Positions 42,441 to 50,926 of a stretch of DNA of 64,000 bases are shown piece by piece. Both the position numbers and the translations under genes were made by a program. Below the pieces are notes generated by a model. It did no database searches and had not been told where the DNA came from. It saw only the letters and a list, made by a program, of their open reading frames with translations. The stretch is from JBEVOS01 sp044226655 (GTDB lineage: Bacteria > Pseudomonadota > Alphaproteobacteria > Caulobacterales > Aquidulcibacteraceae). The stretch is from the NCBI GenBank assembly GCA_044226655.1, contig JBGAGO010000001.1:186001-250000 (forward strand), read 5' to 3'. Each line of letters begins with the position of its first letter. The stretch's first letter is position 1.

Positions 42441-43669
42441 GTCATCGCGCTATAGACCAGCGTGCGCAGGTCGCGGCGCAAGGTGAGGCGCGCGTCGGAG
42501 CCCATGACTTGGGTCATGAAGACGACGGCGAGATCTTCCTTCGGGTCGATCCAGAACGCGGTCGAGGCGGCGCCGCCCCAGAAAAATTCGCCCTGCGTGC
42601 CCGGCAGGCGCGTGCGCGCCACATCGACATTGACGCCGCAGCCGATCGAGAAGCCGAGCCCGCTATAGCCGGCCTCGGTGAAGCCGGGCGAGGCGGACAT
42701 ATCCGTCATCTGCTTGTTGTCGGGCAGGAAATTGAGGCTGAAGAGATCGACCGTCTTGGGCGAAAGAATCTGCGCGCCCTCAAGCGTGCCGCGGCCAAGC
42801 ATCATCTGGCAGAAGCGCATGTAATCATGCGCGGTCGAGACCAGACCGCCGCCGCCGCTTTCGAGCGTGGGCGGGGCGGCATAGGTGCTCTTCTGCGCAT
42901 CGTCCTGCACTTTGATGCCGCCGCCCTGCTTGGGCTGATAGCAGGAGGCGAAGCGATCGAGCTTGTTGGGCGGGCAATAGAACGCGGTGTCCTTCATGCC
43001 GAGCGGCTCGAACAGGCGCTGGCGCAGGAATTCGCCGAAGCGCTGGCCCGAGAGCTTCTCGACCAGATAGCCCATCACGTCGATCGAGACGGAATAATTC
43101 CATTGCTCGCCCGGCGAGAATTCGAGCGGGATTTTCGACAGATCGTCGATGAATTGTTCAAGCCCGCCCGGCGTCTGGAAATCATTGATCTTGGCGCGGC
43201 GATAGGCGGCGTCGACCGCGGTGCGCATCATGAAGCCATAGGTGAGGCCCCCCGTGTGGGTGACGAGATCGACCACTTTCATCGGCCGCTTCACCGGCGC
43301 GGTGATGAATTGCGGCGGCTGATCGGCCAGCAAGGTGGGCATGCCGCTGACATAGACGCCGAGGCGCTTGAATTGCGGAATGTGGGTCGCGACGTCGTCG
43401 TCGAGGCCGAGCTTGCCCTCTTCCACCAGCATCATCAGCGCGACCGAGGTGATCGGCTTGGTCATCGAATAGATGCGCACGATGGCGTCTTCGCGGATCG
43501 GCTTGTTGCGCTCGATATCCATGGCGCCGGCCGCGCTGTTATGGACGAGATGGCCCTTGCGGTAGATCTGCGTCTGCACGAAGGGCAGCAGGCCGCTATC
43601 GACGTAGCGGCTCTTCATCACCTCATCGAGCGTTTCAAGACGCCCGCCCGAAAATCCGCCTTTGGCCAT
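42425..43669 (-). CDS. Serine hydrolase of the beta-lactamase/EstB (class C-like) family
   Basis: Protein of 414 residues. The nucleophile motif SxxK is SMTK (in RIYSMTKPITSVALMML) and the tyrosine of the YxN-type motif is in QWNYSVSIDVMG; HTGGLTYGFMM and FFWGGAASTAFWIDP follow as in esterase-type members. No signal peptide is apparent, so it is more likely an esterase or peptidase of this fold than an exported beta-lactamase. ATG 43669 follows GGAAG. It is a single gene on the reverse strand. Confidence 0.88.
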   Translation of the reverse strand: MAKGGFSGGRLETLDEVMKSRYVDSGLLPFVQTQIYRKGHLVHNSAAGAMDIERNKPIREDAIVRIYSMTKPITSVALMMLVEEGKLGLDDDVATHIPQFKRLGVYVSGMPTLLADQPPQFITAPVKRPMKVVDLVTHTGGLTYGFMMRTAVDAAYRRAKINDFQTPGGLEQFIDDLSKIPLEFSPGEQWNYSVSIDVMGYLVEKLSGQRFGEFLRQRLFEPLGMKDTAFYCPPNKLDRFASCYQPKQGGGIKVQDDAQKSTYAAPPTLESGGGGLVSTAHDYMRFCQMMLGRGTLEGAQILSPKTVDLFSLNFLPDNKQMTDMSASPGFTEAGYSGLGFSIGCGVNVDVARTRLPGTQGEFFWGGAASTAFWIDPKEDLAVVFMTQVMGSDARLTLRRDLRTLVYSAMTESYA

Positions 43670-43743
43670 GCGCTTCCTCCTGTTGGCGCCAAGCCTAGCC
43701 CGCCCGCGCCAAGGCGCAAGCCGGATCGGCGCGCAGAGGCTTT

Positions 43744-43836
43744 CGTACCGCCGGCTTCCAGCCGGCAGGCGCGCTTTCAATGTTTGATGTCGGTTCAGGA
43801 GGAGACGAAGACTGCCGGCTAGAAGCCGGCGGTACG
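43744..43836. repeat. Family-A palindromic element, copy 4
   Basis: A 93-bp element with the arms CGTACCGCCGGCTTCCAGCC and GAAGCCGGCGGTACG and a 40-bp unrelated loop, in the gap between the serine hydrolase start and the next reverse gene, whose stop is 4 bp away. Confidence 0.87.
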
Positions 43837-43840
43837 GCGT

Positions 43841-44467
43841 TTAGCTGGAATCGGTGGGCGCGGCGGTGATGACGCGCAGCGTTTCGGCGCGGAGGGCGTC
43901 GATGAGGTCTTTCGGCAGACGCAGCGGATCGGGCCGGTCGATGAAGATGGCCATGGCGGCGTGGGCGTTGCGGGCCAGCACTTTCGCCATGCGGTGGATT
44001 TGAGATTCCACATCGTTGAACGCGGCCTGCAGCGCGGCCAGGCGCAGCGCCAAAGCGCGCGTCGGGGAGCGGCGCTGCTTGGCGCGATCGTTTCTGGCGC
44101 GCGCCGCCGCTTGCCCGCCTACGATGACGAAGCCGGCCGGCGGCAGGAGACGGAACAGGGGCGCGGCTTCGATGCCGAGCGTGCGTTCGCTGATCTCGCG
44201 GGCCGGTTGGCGCGGGGCATCGCTGTCGCGGCGGTGGGGCGAGGGCTGGGGCGCGTGGGCGGGCGCCAGGATATTCTGCGCCTCCAGCATGAGCAGCTGG
44301 CGGAAGGCGGCTTCGCCGGTCTCGATCCATGCGTTGAGCGTGCGGCGGGCGCGCAAGCTGAAGCGCTCTTCCATGAACGACCAGGCCGGACCGAAGCGGT
44401 CGGCGAGGTTCTGGAAATAGGCGCCCAGTTGGGACCAGGCTTGAGAGAGGTCGAGAGCGAAAGACAT
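43841..44467 (-). CDS. Hypothetical helical protein
   Basis: Protein of 208 residues (MSFALDLSQAWSQLGAYFQNL...RVITAAPTDSS) with mostly helical, amphipathic segments at the N- and C-terminal thirds and a proline-rich, arginine-rich centre (PSPHRRDSDAPRQPAREI). The length and helix pattern recall phasin-like proteins but no phasin motif is clear. No signal peptide, transmembrane segment or catalytic motif is seen. It follows a UspA-type gene with a family-D repeat between them. Confidence 0.65.
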   Translation of the reverse strand: MSFALDLSQAWSQLGAYFQNLADRFGPAWSFMEERFSLRARRTLNAWIETGEAAFRQLLMLEAQNILAPAHAPQPSPHRRDSDAPRQPAREISERTLGIEAAPLFRLLPPAGFVIVGGQAAARARNDRAKQRRSPTRALALRLAALQAAFNDVESQIHRMAKVLARNAHAAMAIFIDRPDPLRLPKDLIDALRAETLRVITAAPTDSS

Positions 44468-44531
44468 GGGCGCGAGCTTAAGCGCACGCTGAACTGGGTC
44501 CGATTGAGCGCAACCTATCCCCGCTTTGGCG

Positions 44532-44649
44532 CCTCCTCCCCCGGCAAGGGGGAGGATGGGAGGGGGTGAGCGACAAGCGGAAACCTTTGCGCCTGCGGCT
44601 CACCCCCTCCACGGCGCTGCGCGCCGCACCTCCCCCTTGCAGGGGGAGG
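44532..44649. repeat. Family-D palindromic element
   Basis: 118-bp element with outer arms CCTCCTCCCCCGGCAAGGGG... and the complementary CCTCCCCCTTGCAGGGGGAGG, and an inner pair GGGAGGGGGTGAG/CTCACCCCCTCC. Shorter relatives lie at 15993-16013 and inside thiC. Confidence 0.8.
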
Positions 44650-44662
44650 AAGGGTAGCGGCG

Positions 44663-45508
44663 CTAGTGCGCCATCAGGAGGGGGATTTGGCTGGCGCGGA
44701 GGAGATCGCGGGTGGCGCCGCCGAACACGAGTTCGCGCAGCCGCGAATGCGCATAGCCGCCCATGACGACGAGATCGGCGCCGACGCTGTGCGCTTCATC
44801 GAGAATGGCCTGGCCGGGCGGGCGCCCGCCGGACTCGAGATTGCGCACCTCGACCGGGAGGCCGCGGCGACCGAGATGGGCGGCGATGTTGGCGCCCGGC
44901 TGTTCGCCATGGCCGAAGGTGCGCGGCTTGGCGTCGACAGTGACAACCGTGACGCGCTCGGCGCCGTGATCGAGCAGCGGCTGCGCTTCGGTAAGCGCGC
45001 GCGTCGCTTCGCGGCTGGCGTCCCAGGCGATGACGATGCGCTTGCCGATGTCGGGCCCGCTCCAGCCCGGCGGCGCGACGATGACGGCGCGGCCGGAGTG
45101 AAACAGGATGCCTTCGATCAGCTCCTCGCGCATATCGCCCAGCTGCCCTTCGGCGGGGCGCGTCAGCACCGAGATATCGGCATAGCGCGCATGCACGGCG
45201 GCGACGCGGCCGAGATCGCGCGACAGCGCCTCGGCGGTGCGGAATTCGTACGGGCGATTGAGCGCCTTGAGCCGCGCTTCGAGCTTGGCGCGCTCGGCTT
45301 CGGCCTGGGCGCGGGCGCGGCCGAGCAATTCGGCCCAGACGCCGGCGACGACCGTGGGCTCATAGGCCAGCGGCTCATCGGGCAGCGGCGTCAAGAAGGC
45401 GGCGGAGAGACACGCGTCAAAGCGCGACGCGATCGCGGCGGCGAGATCGATCGCCGGTTCATCGAACTCGGCCTCCGAGACGATGGCGAGCACATCTTTC
45501 CAACTCAT
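44663..45508 (-). CDS. Universal stress protein (UspA-like, tandem domains)
   Basis: Protein of 281 residues made of two UspA-type alpha/beta domains. The second keeps the ATP-binding signature VMGGYAHSRLRELVFGGATR; the first has AVHARYADISVLTRP but a weaker G-2x-G-9x-G/S motif. Tandem UspA proteins bind nucleotides and help survival in starvation or stress. ATG 45508 follows GAGG. It diverges from the GNAT gene at 45619; no clear promoter element was seen in the gap of 110 bp. Confidence 0.88.
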   Translation of the reverse strand: MSWKDVLAIVSEAEFDEPAIDLAAAIASRFDACLSAAFLTPLPDEPLAYEPTVVAGVWAELLGRARAQAEAERAKLEARLKALNRPYEFRTAEALSRDLGRVAAVHARYADISVLTRPAEGQLGDMREELIEGILFHSGRAVIVAPPGWSGPDIGKRIVIAWDASREATRALTEAQPLLDHGAERVTVVTVDAKPRTFGHGEQPGANIAAHLGRRGLPVEVRNLESGGRPPGQAILDEAHSVGADLVVMGGYAHSRLRELVFGGATRDLLRASQIPLLMAH

Positions 45509-45618
45509 CGGCGCCTCTCTGAAAGATGTATACACCCCACGCGCGCATGAGGCGAGGCTTGGACGGTCAACGCCGAGCGGCGCAGGAGGGTTCGCGGCGC
45601 GCGAGGGAGATGGCGGCG

Positions 45619-46056
45619 ATGATCGCATTGAGAGCGGCGCGGCCGGCGGAGGCAGCGGCGCTGGCGCAAATCCACCGCGCGGCGCGCGCGGTCATTCCGC
45701 TGACCAATGCGCTGCACAGCCTCGAAGATGCGATCGCCTATCACGCGGGCCTGATCGCGCGGATCGACGTGCGCGTGGCCGAACGCGACGGGGGCGTGAT
45801 CGGCTATGCGGCGCGCGATGGCGGCGTGCTGGCCCAGCTCTACGTCGCGCCGGCGCATTTCCGCGCGGGCGCGGGCGCGGCCTTGCTGGAGGCGATGCGG
45901 CGCGAAAGTGCGCTGACGCTCTGGTGCTTCGCACACAATCAGCGGGCGCTGGCGTTCTACCGGCGCTTCGGCGCGACCGAGATCGGGCGCGAACGCGGGC
46001 CGGAGAATGAGGAAGGATTGCCGGCCATTCACTTGGCCGTCAGCAAACGCGATTAG
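45619..46056 (+). CDS. GNAT family N-acetyltransferase
   Basis: Protein of about 145 residues. The acetyl-CoA binding region is VLAQLYVAPAHFRAGAGAALLE, with R/G-rich motif A partly changed (usual RGxGxG is HFRAGAGAA), followed by LWCFAHNQRALAFYRRFGATE typical of motif B. Substrate unknown. ATG 45619 has GGGAG 9 bp upstream; ATG 45610 lacks room for a ribosome site. It may be the final gene of its own unit. Confidence 0.85.
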   Translation: MIALRAARPAEAAALAQIHRAARAVIPLTNALHSLEDAIAYHAGLIARIDVRVAERDGGVIGYAARDGGVLAQLYVAPAHFRAGAGAALLEAMRRESALTLWCFAHNQRALAFYRRFGATEIGRERGPENEEGLPAIHLAVSKRD

Positions 46057-46111
46057 CGCGTTTCTATGCCAGCGCCGGCGCGGAAGGTTCCGCCCGGCGC
46101 GTCACGCGTTG

Positions 46112-46297
46112 TTACGCCGCTTGCGGCGCGAGGATGCGGGCCGGGAAGAACACGGGTTCATCCGCGGCGATTTCAAAACTGGCGTCGCAGCGCGCGCAAT
46201 AGGCCACGTCCCCAACCTGGCCATTGATCTTCGCGCGCCGGCGCATCAGGCGCGTCGGGCACTTTGGGCACGGCTCGCCGATCCTTCTGGACAACAT
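46112..46297 (-). CDS. Small zinc-ribbon protein
   Basis: Protein of 61 residues with two CxxC knuckles (EPCPKCPTRL and AYCARCDASFE), a typical treble or ribbon zinc site. No other domain. GGAGA precedes ATG 46297 at about 7 bp. The open frame extends upstream another 20 codons without good codons. Function unknown; such small ribbons are often transcription- or translation-associated. Confidence 0.65.
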   Translation of the reverse strand: MLSRRIGEPCPKCPTRLMRRRAKINGQVGDVAYCARCDASFEIAADEPVFFPARILAPQAA

Positions 46298-46531
46298 GAC
46301 GATCTCTCCACCCCGCTTGAACGCGTTCAAGGTGCGGTGGTTCACTGCAGCGCACAATCGCCATGACGGCCTAGGGCGGGCGCTTGTCTAAACCTTGTGC
46401 GAAATCGGCAACGCCGGAGGCAGAGGGTGCAACTCGTTTCGCATCAGATGTTTGGGATACGCCCCGCGCGCGAACCGCGCCGTGCTGCGTCGCTCCGCCG
46501 CAAACCTCCGATTGATTCGATGTGAGTCGAC

Positions 46532-47644
46532 TCAGCTCAGCCAGGCCGGGCGCGCATAGGGCAGGCCGAGATCGTGGGCGACGGCTTCGTGCGCGATGCG
46601 GCCGTCGCAGACGTTGAGTCCGGCGGCGAGATGGGGATCGGCGCGCAAAGCGGCCTCCACCCCCTTCGAGGCGAGCGCGAGTGTGAACGGAAGCGTGGCG
46701 TTGTTGAGCGCGAAGGCAGAGGTGCGCGCCACCGCGCCCGGCATATTGGCGACGCAGTAATGAATGACGCCGTCGATCACGAACACGGGATCGTCATGCG
46801 TGGTGGGGCGCGAAGTTTCGAAACAGCCGCCCTGGTCGATCGAGATATCCACCAGCACGCAACCGGTGCGCATGGAGGCCAGCATGTCGCGCGTGATGAG
46901 CTTGGGCGCGGCCGCGCCCGGCGTCAGCACCGCGCCGACGACGACATCGGCCTCCATCACGGCCTCCTCCACCGCCGCGCGGGTGGAATAGACGGTCTCG
47001 AGGCGGCCGTTGAATTCACGATCGAGCTCTTCCAGGCGCGCGGGGTTCTTATCGAACACGGTGACGCGCGCGCGCATGCCGACGGCGATCTGGGCGGCGT
47101 TGTAGCCGGCCACGCCCGCGCCGAGGATCACGACATCGGCGGGCCGCACGCCCGGCACGCCGCCCATCAGCACGCCGCGCCCGCCATGGGCCTTGTCGAG
47201 ATAATGCGCGCCGACCTGGATCGACATCCGGCCCGCGACCTCGCTCATCGGCTTGAGGAGCGGCAAGCGGCCCGATGCGTCGGTCACCGTCTCATAGGCG
47301 ATGGCGGTGCAGCCCGATTGCATGAGGCCCTTGGCCTGTTCCGGATCGGGCGCGAGGTGGAGATAGGTGAAGAGCACGTGATGGGGTTTGAGCCGCGCGA
47401 TCTCGACCGGCTGCGGCTCCTTCACCTTCACGATCAGATCGGCGGTTTGAAACACGGCATCCGCGTCCGGCAGGATTTTGACGCCGACGCGCTGGTAGCG
47501 GGCGTCTTCCGCGCCGATGCCAAGGCCCGCGCCGGCTTCGAGGAAGACGTCGTGGCCCGCGCGCGTCAGCTCGGCCGCGCTTTCAGGCGTCAGGCCGACG
47601 CGGTGCTCCTGGGCTTTGATTTCCTTCGGACAGCCGACCTTCAT
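46532..47644 (-). CDS. ald: Alanine dehydrogenase
   Basis: Protein of 370 residues that interconverts L-alanine and pyruvate with NAD. Substrate residues Arg15 (AQEHRVGLTP), Lys75 (VKVKEPQ) and His96 (TYLHLA) are all present, as is the NAD-binding VVILGAGVAGYNAAQIAVGM and DISIDQGGCFETSRPT. Length and motifs fit Ald exactly. A 233-bp gap to the zinc-ribbon gene holds no recognisable element. Upstream, 120 bp separate it from the 120-aa secreted gene, with a terminator-like hairpin between. Confidence 0.97.
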   Translation of the reverse strand: MKVGCPKEIKAQEHRVGLTPESAAELTRAGHDVFLEAGAGLGIGAEDARYQRVGVKILPDADAVFQTADLIVKVKEPQPVEIARLKPHHVLFTYLHLAPDPEQAKGLMQSGCTAIAYETVTDASGRLPLLKPMSEVAGRMSIQVGAHYLDKAHGGRGVLMGGVPGVRPADVVILGAGVAGYNAAQIAVGMRARVTVFDKNPARLEELDREFNGRLETVYSTRAAVEEAVMEADVVVGAVLTPGAAAPKLITRDMLASMRTGCVLVDISIDQGGCFETSRPTTHDDPVFVIDGVIHYCVANMPGAVARTSAFALNNATLPFTLALASKGVEAALRADPHLAAGLNVCDGRIAHEAVAHDLGLPYARPAWLS

Positions 47645-47710
47645 TCAAAGCCTCCCGGAAACAGCCTGAGGCTTAGAACGATTTGGCGCGCAGCGGAACT
47701 GGCGCGCAAA

Positions 47711-47741
47711 CCAAGCCCCCGGCGTTCTGCCGAGGGCTTGG
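47711..47741 (-). terminator. Hairpin downstream of the 120-aa secreted-protein gene
   Basis: CCAAGCCC..CGGC pairs with GCCG..GGGCTTGG (47711-47741). On the reverse strand it is followed by TTTG only, so it is a weak intrinsic terminator candidate that would close the 120-aa gene before ald. Confidence 0.55.
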
Positions 47742-47763
47742 CTCCCATCAGCCGGCCGCGCCG

Positions 47764-48126
47764 CTATTGGCGCGGAACCATGCAGATATTGCGCGACCCG
47801 CCGTCCGGCGGGGCTTGCGCCGCGCCCATCTCGGCCGGCGCGGAGCGGCACGAGCACGGCTCGCCGATTTGGTGATAGGTGCGGCAGGTGCGCTCGGCGT
47901 CTGCGTCGCCCTGGGCTTCGACTGTCGCGCGCGGCGCGGCGGCCTCAGGCGCGGACGGGGTGACGGGCGGCGCGGCAGGCGCAGGGGCTGGAGCTGGCGT
48001 CGGCGCAGGCGGACTTTCAGCGGCGGGCGGATTGGCGGGCGCGGGCGGAGCCTGCGCGAACGACAAGGGCGCCGCAGCCGCCAGCATCAGCGCGGCCGCG
48101 GCCGCGAAACTCAAAAGCTTGGTCAT
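47764..48126 (-). CDS. Secreted Ala/Pro-rich protein with C-terminal cysteines
   Basis: Protein of 120 residues with a Sec signal peptide (LLSFAAAAALMLAAAAPLSFA), then a disordered AP-rich linker of about 45 residues and a C-terminal part with four cysteines (TCRTYHQIGEPCSCRS and NICMVPR). The last 40 residues look like a small disulphide domain. No known family is recognised. It is divergent from acs; 48127-48282 should hold both promoters. Confidence 0.7.
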   Translation of the reverse strand: MTKLLSFAAAAALMLAAAAPLSFAQAPPAPANPPAAESPPAPTPAPAPAPAAPPVTPSAPEAAAPRATVEAQGDADAERTCRTYHQIGEPCSCRSAPAEMGAAQAPPDGGSRNICMVPRQ

Positions 48127-48282
48127 GCCATCTCCTCCGGCGGCGGCCTGCCCCTCCGCGCCGCGCCGTCAGGGGAATGGGCGTGCGCGCCGAAGGGTTT
48201 CGTGAAACGTCCTCCATCAACAGGGCGATTGCATTCGAGCGCGTGCGCATGCGAACCAAGCGCCAAACATTGGGAGCGCGCG

Positions 48283-50223
48283 ATGTCAGACGATAAAATC
48301 CTGCCAGTGCCGGCCGAATGGGCCGCGACCGCGAAGGTCAACGCGAAGAGCTATGCGTCGATGAACGCAGCCGCGCTCGAAGATCCCGAAGCGTTCTGGG
48401 GCCATCACGGCCAGCGCCTCAAATGGATCAAGCCCTATACGAAGGTAAAGGACGTCTCCTTCAACGAACAGGATTTTCATATCCGCTGGTACGAAGACGG
48501 CGTGCTGAACGTCTCCGAGAATTGCATCGACCGCCATCTCGCCGAGCGCGGCGATCAGATCGCGATTATCTGGGAGGGCGACGATCCGAAGGACAGCAAG
48601 AAGATCACCTATCGCGAACTGCACGAAGAGGTGTGCAAATTCGCCAACGTGCTGCGCGCGCATGAGGTGAAGCGCGGCGACACGGTCACGATCTATCTGC
48701 CGATGATCCCCGAGGCGGCCTATGCGATGCTGGCGTGCACGCGGATCGGCGCGATCCATTCCGTGGTGTTCGGCGGCTTCAGCCCGGAGAGCCTCGCCAA
48801 CCGCATCCAGGATTGCGATTCGAAGGTCGTCATCACCGCCGATGAGGGCCTGCGCGGCGGCAAGATCGTGCCGCTGAAGCGCAATGTGGATGCCGCGCTG
48901 CCGCATGCGCCGAGCGTCCAGCACGTCATCGTCGTCACGCGCACGGGCAATGCCGTGCCGATGCAGGAAGGCCGCGACGTCGTCTACGAAAACCTCGCGG
49001 CGGCGGCGGATGTGCAGTGCAAGCCGGAGCCGATGGGCGCGGAAGATCCGATGTTCATCCTCTACACGTCCGGCTCGACGGGAAAGCCCAAAGGCGTGCT
49101 GCACACGACGGGCGGCTATCTCGTCTACGCGTCGATGACGCACGAATATATTTTCGATTATCGCCCCGGCGACATCTTCTGGTGTACGGCCGATGTGGGC
49201 TGGGTGACGGGGCACACCTATATCGTCTATGGCCCGCTCGCGAACGGCGCGACGGTGCTGATGTTCGAAGGCGTGCCGAATTATCCGAGCGTGTCGCGCT
49301 TCTGGGAAGTGATCGACAAGCACAAGGTCAACATCTTCTACACTGCGCCGACGGCGCTGCGCGCGCTGATGCGCGACGGCGAAGAGCCGGTGAAGAAGAC
49401 CTCGCGCGCCTCGCTCAAACTGCTCGGCACGGTGGGCGAGCCGATCAATCCGGAAGCCTGGCTCTGGTATCACCGCGTCGTCGGCGATGGGCGCTGCCCG
49501 ATCGTCGATACGTGGTGGCAGACCGAAACCGGCGCGTGCCTGATCGGCAATCTGCCGGGTGCGATCGATATGAAGCCGGGCAGCGCGACCAAGCCGTTCT
49601 TCGGCGTGAAGCCCGCCTTGGTGGATGAGAAAGGCGCGTTCCTCGAAGGCGCGACGAGCGGCAATCTCGTGCTGCTGGATTCCTGGCCGGGCCAAGCGCG
49701 CACGGTCTACAAAGACCACGAGCGCTTCTTCAACACCTACTTTTCAACCTACAAAGGCATGTATTTCACTGGCGACGGCTGCCGCCGCGATGAAGACGGC
49801 TATTACTGGATCACCGGCCGCGTCGATGATGTGATCAACGTCTCGGGCCATCGGCTCGGCACGGCGGAAGTCGAAAGCGCGCTGGTGGCGCATCCGAAAG
49901 TGGCCGAGAGCGCCGTCGTCGGCTTCCCGCACGACATCAAGGGCCAGGGCATCTATGCCTATGTGACGCTCAACGCGAACGAGCCGGCGAGCGACGCGCT
50001 GCGCGGCGAACTCGTGCAATGGGTGCGCAAGGAGATCGGGCCGATCGCCTCGCCCGACGCGATCCAGTTCGCGCCCGGCCTGCCGAAGACGCGCTCCGGC
50101 AAAATCATGCGCCGCATCCTGCGCAAGATCGCCGAGAACGACCTCTCCAATCTCGGCGACACAAGCACGCTCGCCGATCCCGCCGTGGTGGACGATCTGG
50201 TGAAGAACCGCGTGGGCGGATAG
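48283..50223 (+). CDS. acs: Acetyl-CoA synthetase (AMP-forming)
   Basis: Protein of 646 residues. The AMP-binding signature is YTSGSTGKPKGVLHTTGGYL, followed by TVGEPINPEAWLWY, DTWWQTETG, and the acetylation-controlled lysine in PKTRSGKIMRRILRKIA; VDDVINVSGHRLGTAEVESA marks the C-terminal domain. It activates acetate to acetyl-CoA. Start ATG 48283 follows GGGAG. Together with ald next door this suggests acetate and alanine entry into central metabolism. A family-C repeat follows directly. Confidence 0.97.
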   Translation: MSDDKILPVPAEWAATAKVNAKSYASMNAAALEDPEAFWGHHGQRLKWIKPYTKVKDVSFNEQDFHIRWYEDGVLNVSENCIDRHLAERGDQIAIIWEGDDPKDSKKITYRELHEEVCKFANVLRAHEVKRGDTVTIYLPMIPEAAYAMLACTRIGAIHSVVFGGFSPESLANRIQDCDSKVVITADEGLRGGKIVPLKRNVDAALPHAPSVQHVIVVTRTGNAVPMQEGRDVVYENLAAAADVQCKPEPMGAEDPMFILYTSGSTGKPKGVLHTTGGYLVYASMTHEYIFDYRPGDIFWCTADVGWVTGHTYIVYGPLANGATVLMFEGVPNYPSVSRFWEVIDKHKVNIFYTAPTALRALMRDGEEPVKKTSRASLKLLGTVGEPINPEAWLWYHRVVGDGRCPIVDTWWQTETGACLIGNLPGAIDMKPGSATKPFFGVKPALVDEKGAFLEGATSGNLVLLDSWPGQARTVYKDHERFFNTYFSTYKGMYFTGDGCRRDEDGYYWITGRVDDVINVSGHRLGTAEVESALVAHPKVAESAVVGFPHDIKGQGIYAYVTLNANEPASDALRGELVQWVRKEIGPIASPDAIQFAPGLPKTRSGKIMRRILRKIAENDLSNLGDTSTLADPAVVDDLVKNRVGG

Positions 50224-50230
50224 CGCAGCA

Positions 50231-50374
50231 CCCTTCCCCGGGTCGGCGCATCGCGCCGAGCCCGGGACCCATGATCGCAGCGATGAAAATCCCGCGTGCG
50301 CGGCGCAGCTTTGCTTGTAGAGACTATGGATATGGGTCCCGGACCGCCGGCTGCGCCGTCGTCCGGGAATGGGT
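50231..50374. repeat. Family-C palindromic element, copy 1
   Basis: 144-bp element with ends CCCTTCCCCGGG and CCGGGAATGGG and inner arms GCCCGGGACCCAT and ATGGGTCCCGG. The other copy is at 52373-52522. It occupies the gap between acs and a lipoprotein gene. Confidence 0.8.
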
Positions 50375-50404
50375 TGGCGCCAGAGCGGCGAAACGGAGAG
50401 AACC

Positions 50405-50926
50405 TTGAAGAATCTTGTGGCGGCCTTGTGCGTCGCGGTTTTGTGCGCGTGTTCGCAAAGCGCGGGACCGGCGGCGACGGCGAGCGGCGCGGTGGGCGTG
50501 GTGCAGGCGATCTATGTCGAGGTCGCGCGCCATATCGGGCATGATGTGACGCCGCTCAGCGCCATTCCGATGACGGATGATCTCAAGGCGCTGATGGACC
50601 GCGCGCAGACAGCGGCGTCGGATCGCGGCGAACCGTTTCTCGAAGGCGACATCGCGGCCAATTGTCAGGATTGCATGAGCCTCACCGAGCTGGCGATCGG
50701 GCCGCAGACGGGGCCGGAACAGGTCCCGGCCCCGCAGGGTCACACCATCGTCGAAGCCAAGTTCAAGCTGAACGGCAATGAAGTGCGCACCCTGCTCTAC
50801 GATCTGATCGAGACGCCGCAGGGCTGGCGCGTTGACAACATTCTGGGCGACGGTTTCAATCTGCGCAGCGAAGCGCAGGCTTATCTCGTCGAAGCCGCGA
50901 GCCCGGTGACGCCGCCGGCGCCGTAG
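50405..50926 (+). CDS. Lipoprotein, DUF3828-like, function unknown
   Basis: Protein of 173 residues if translated from TTG 50405, which has GGAGAG at the right spacing. The lipobox ends at Cys16 (AVLCACSQSA). The mature part (VEVARHIGHDVTPLSAIPMTDDL, CQDCMSLTELAIG, TIVEAKFKLNGNEVRTLLYDL, GWRVDNI) has the pattern of DUF3828-type periplasmic proteins. No catalytic site is recognised. Its 3' end overlaps the convergent DUF4386 gene by 46 bp. Confidence 0.72.
   Translation: MKNLVAALCVAVLCACSQSAGPAATASGAVGVVQAIYVEVARHIGHDVTPLSAIPMTDDLKALMDRAQTAASDRGEPFLEGDIAANCQDCMSLTELAIGPQTGPEQVPAPQGHTIVEAKFKLNGNEVRTLLYDLIETPQGWRVDNILGDGFNLRSEAQAYLVEAASPVTPPAP

Noticed and set aside
43841..44467. Phasin
   Set aside because: Helical and the right size, but no phasin motif and no PHA genes nearby.
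48286..49719. Reverse open frame over acs
   Set aside because: Antisense shadow of a clear acetyl-CoA synthetase.
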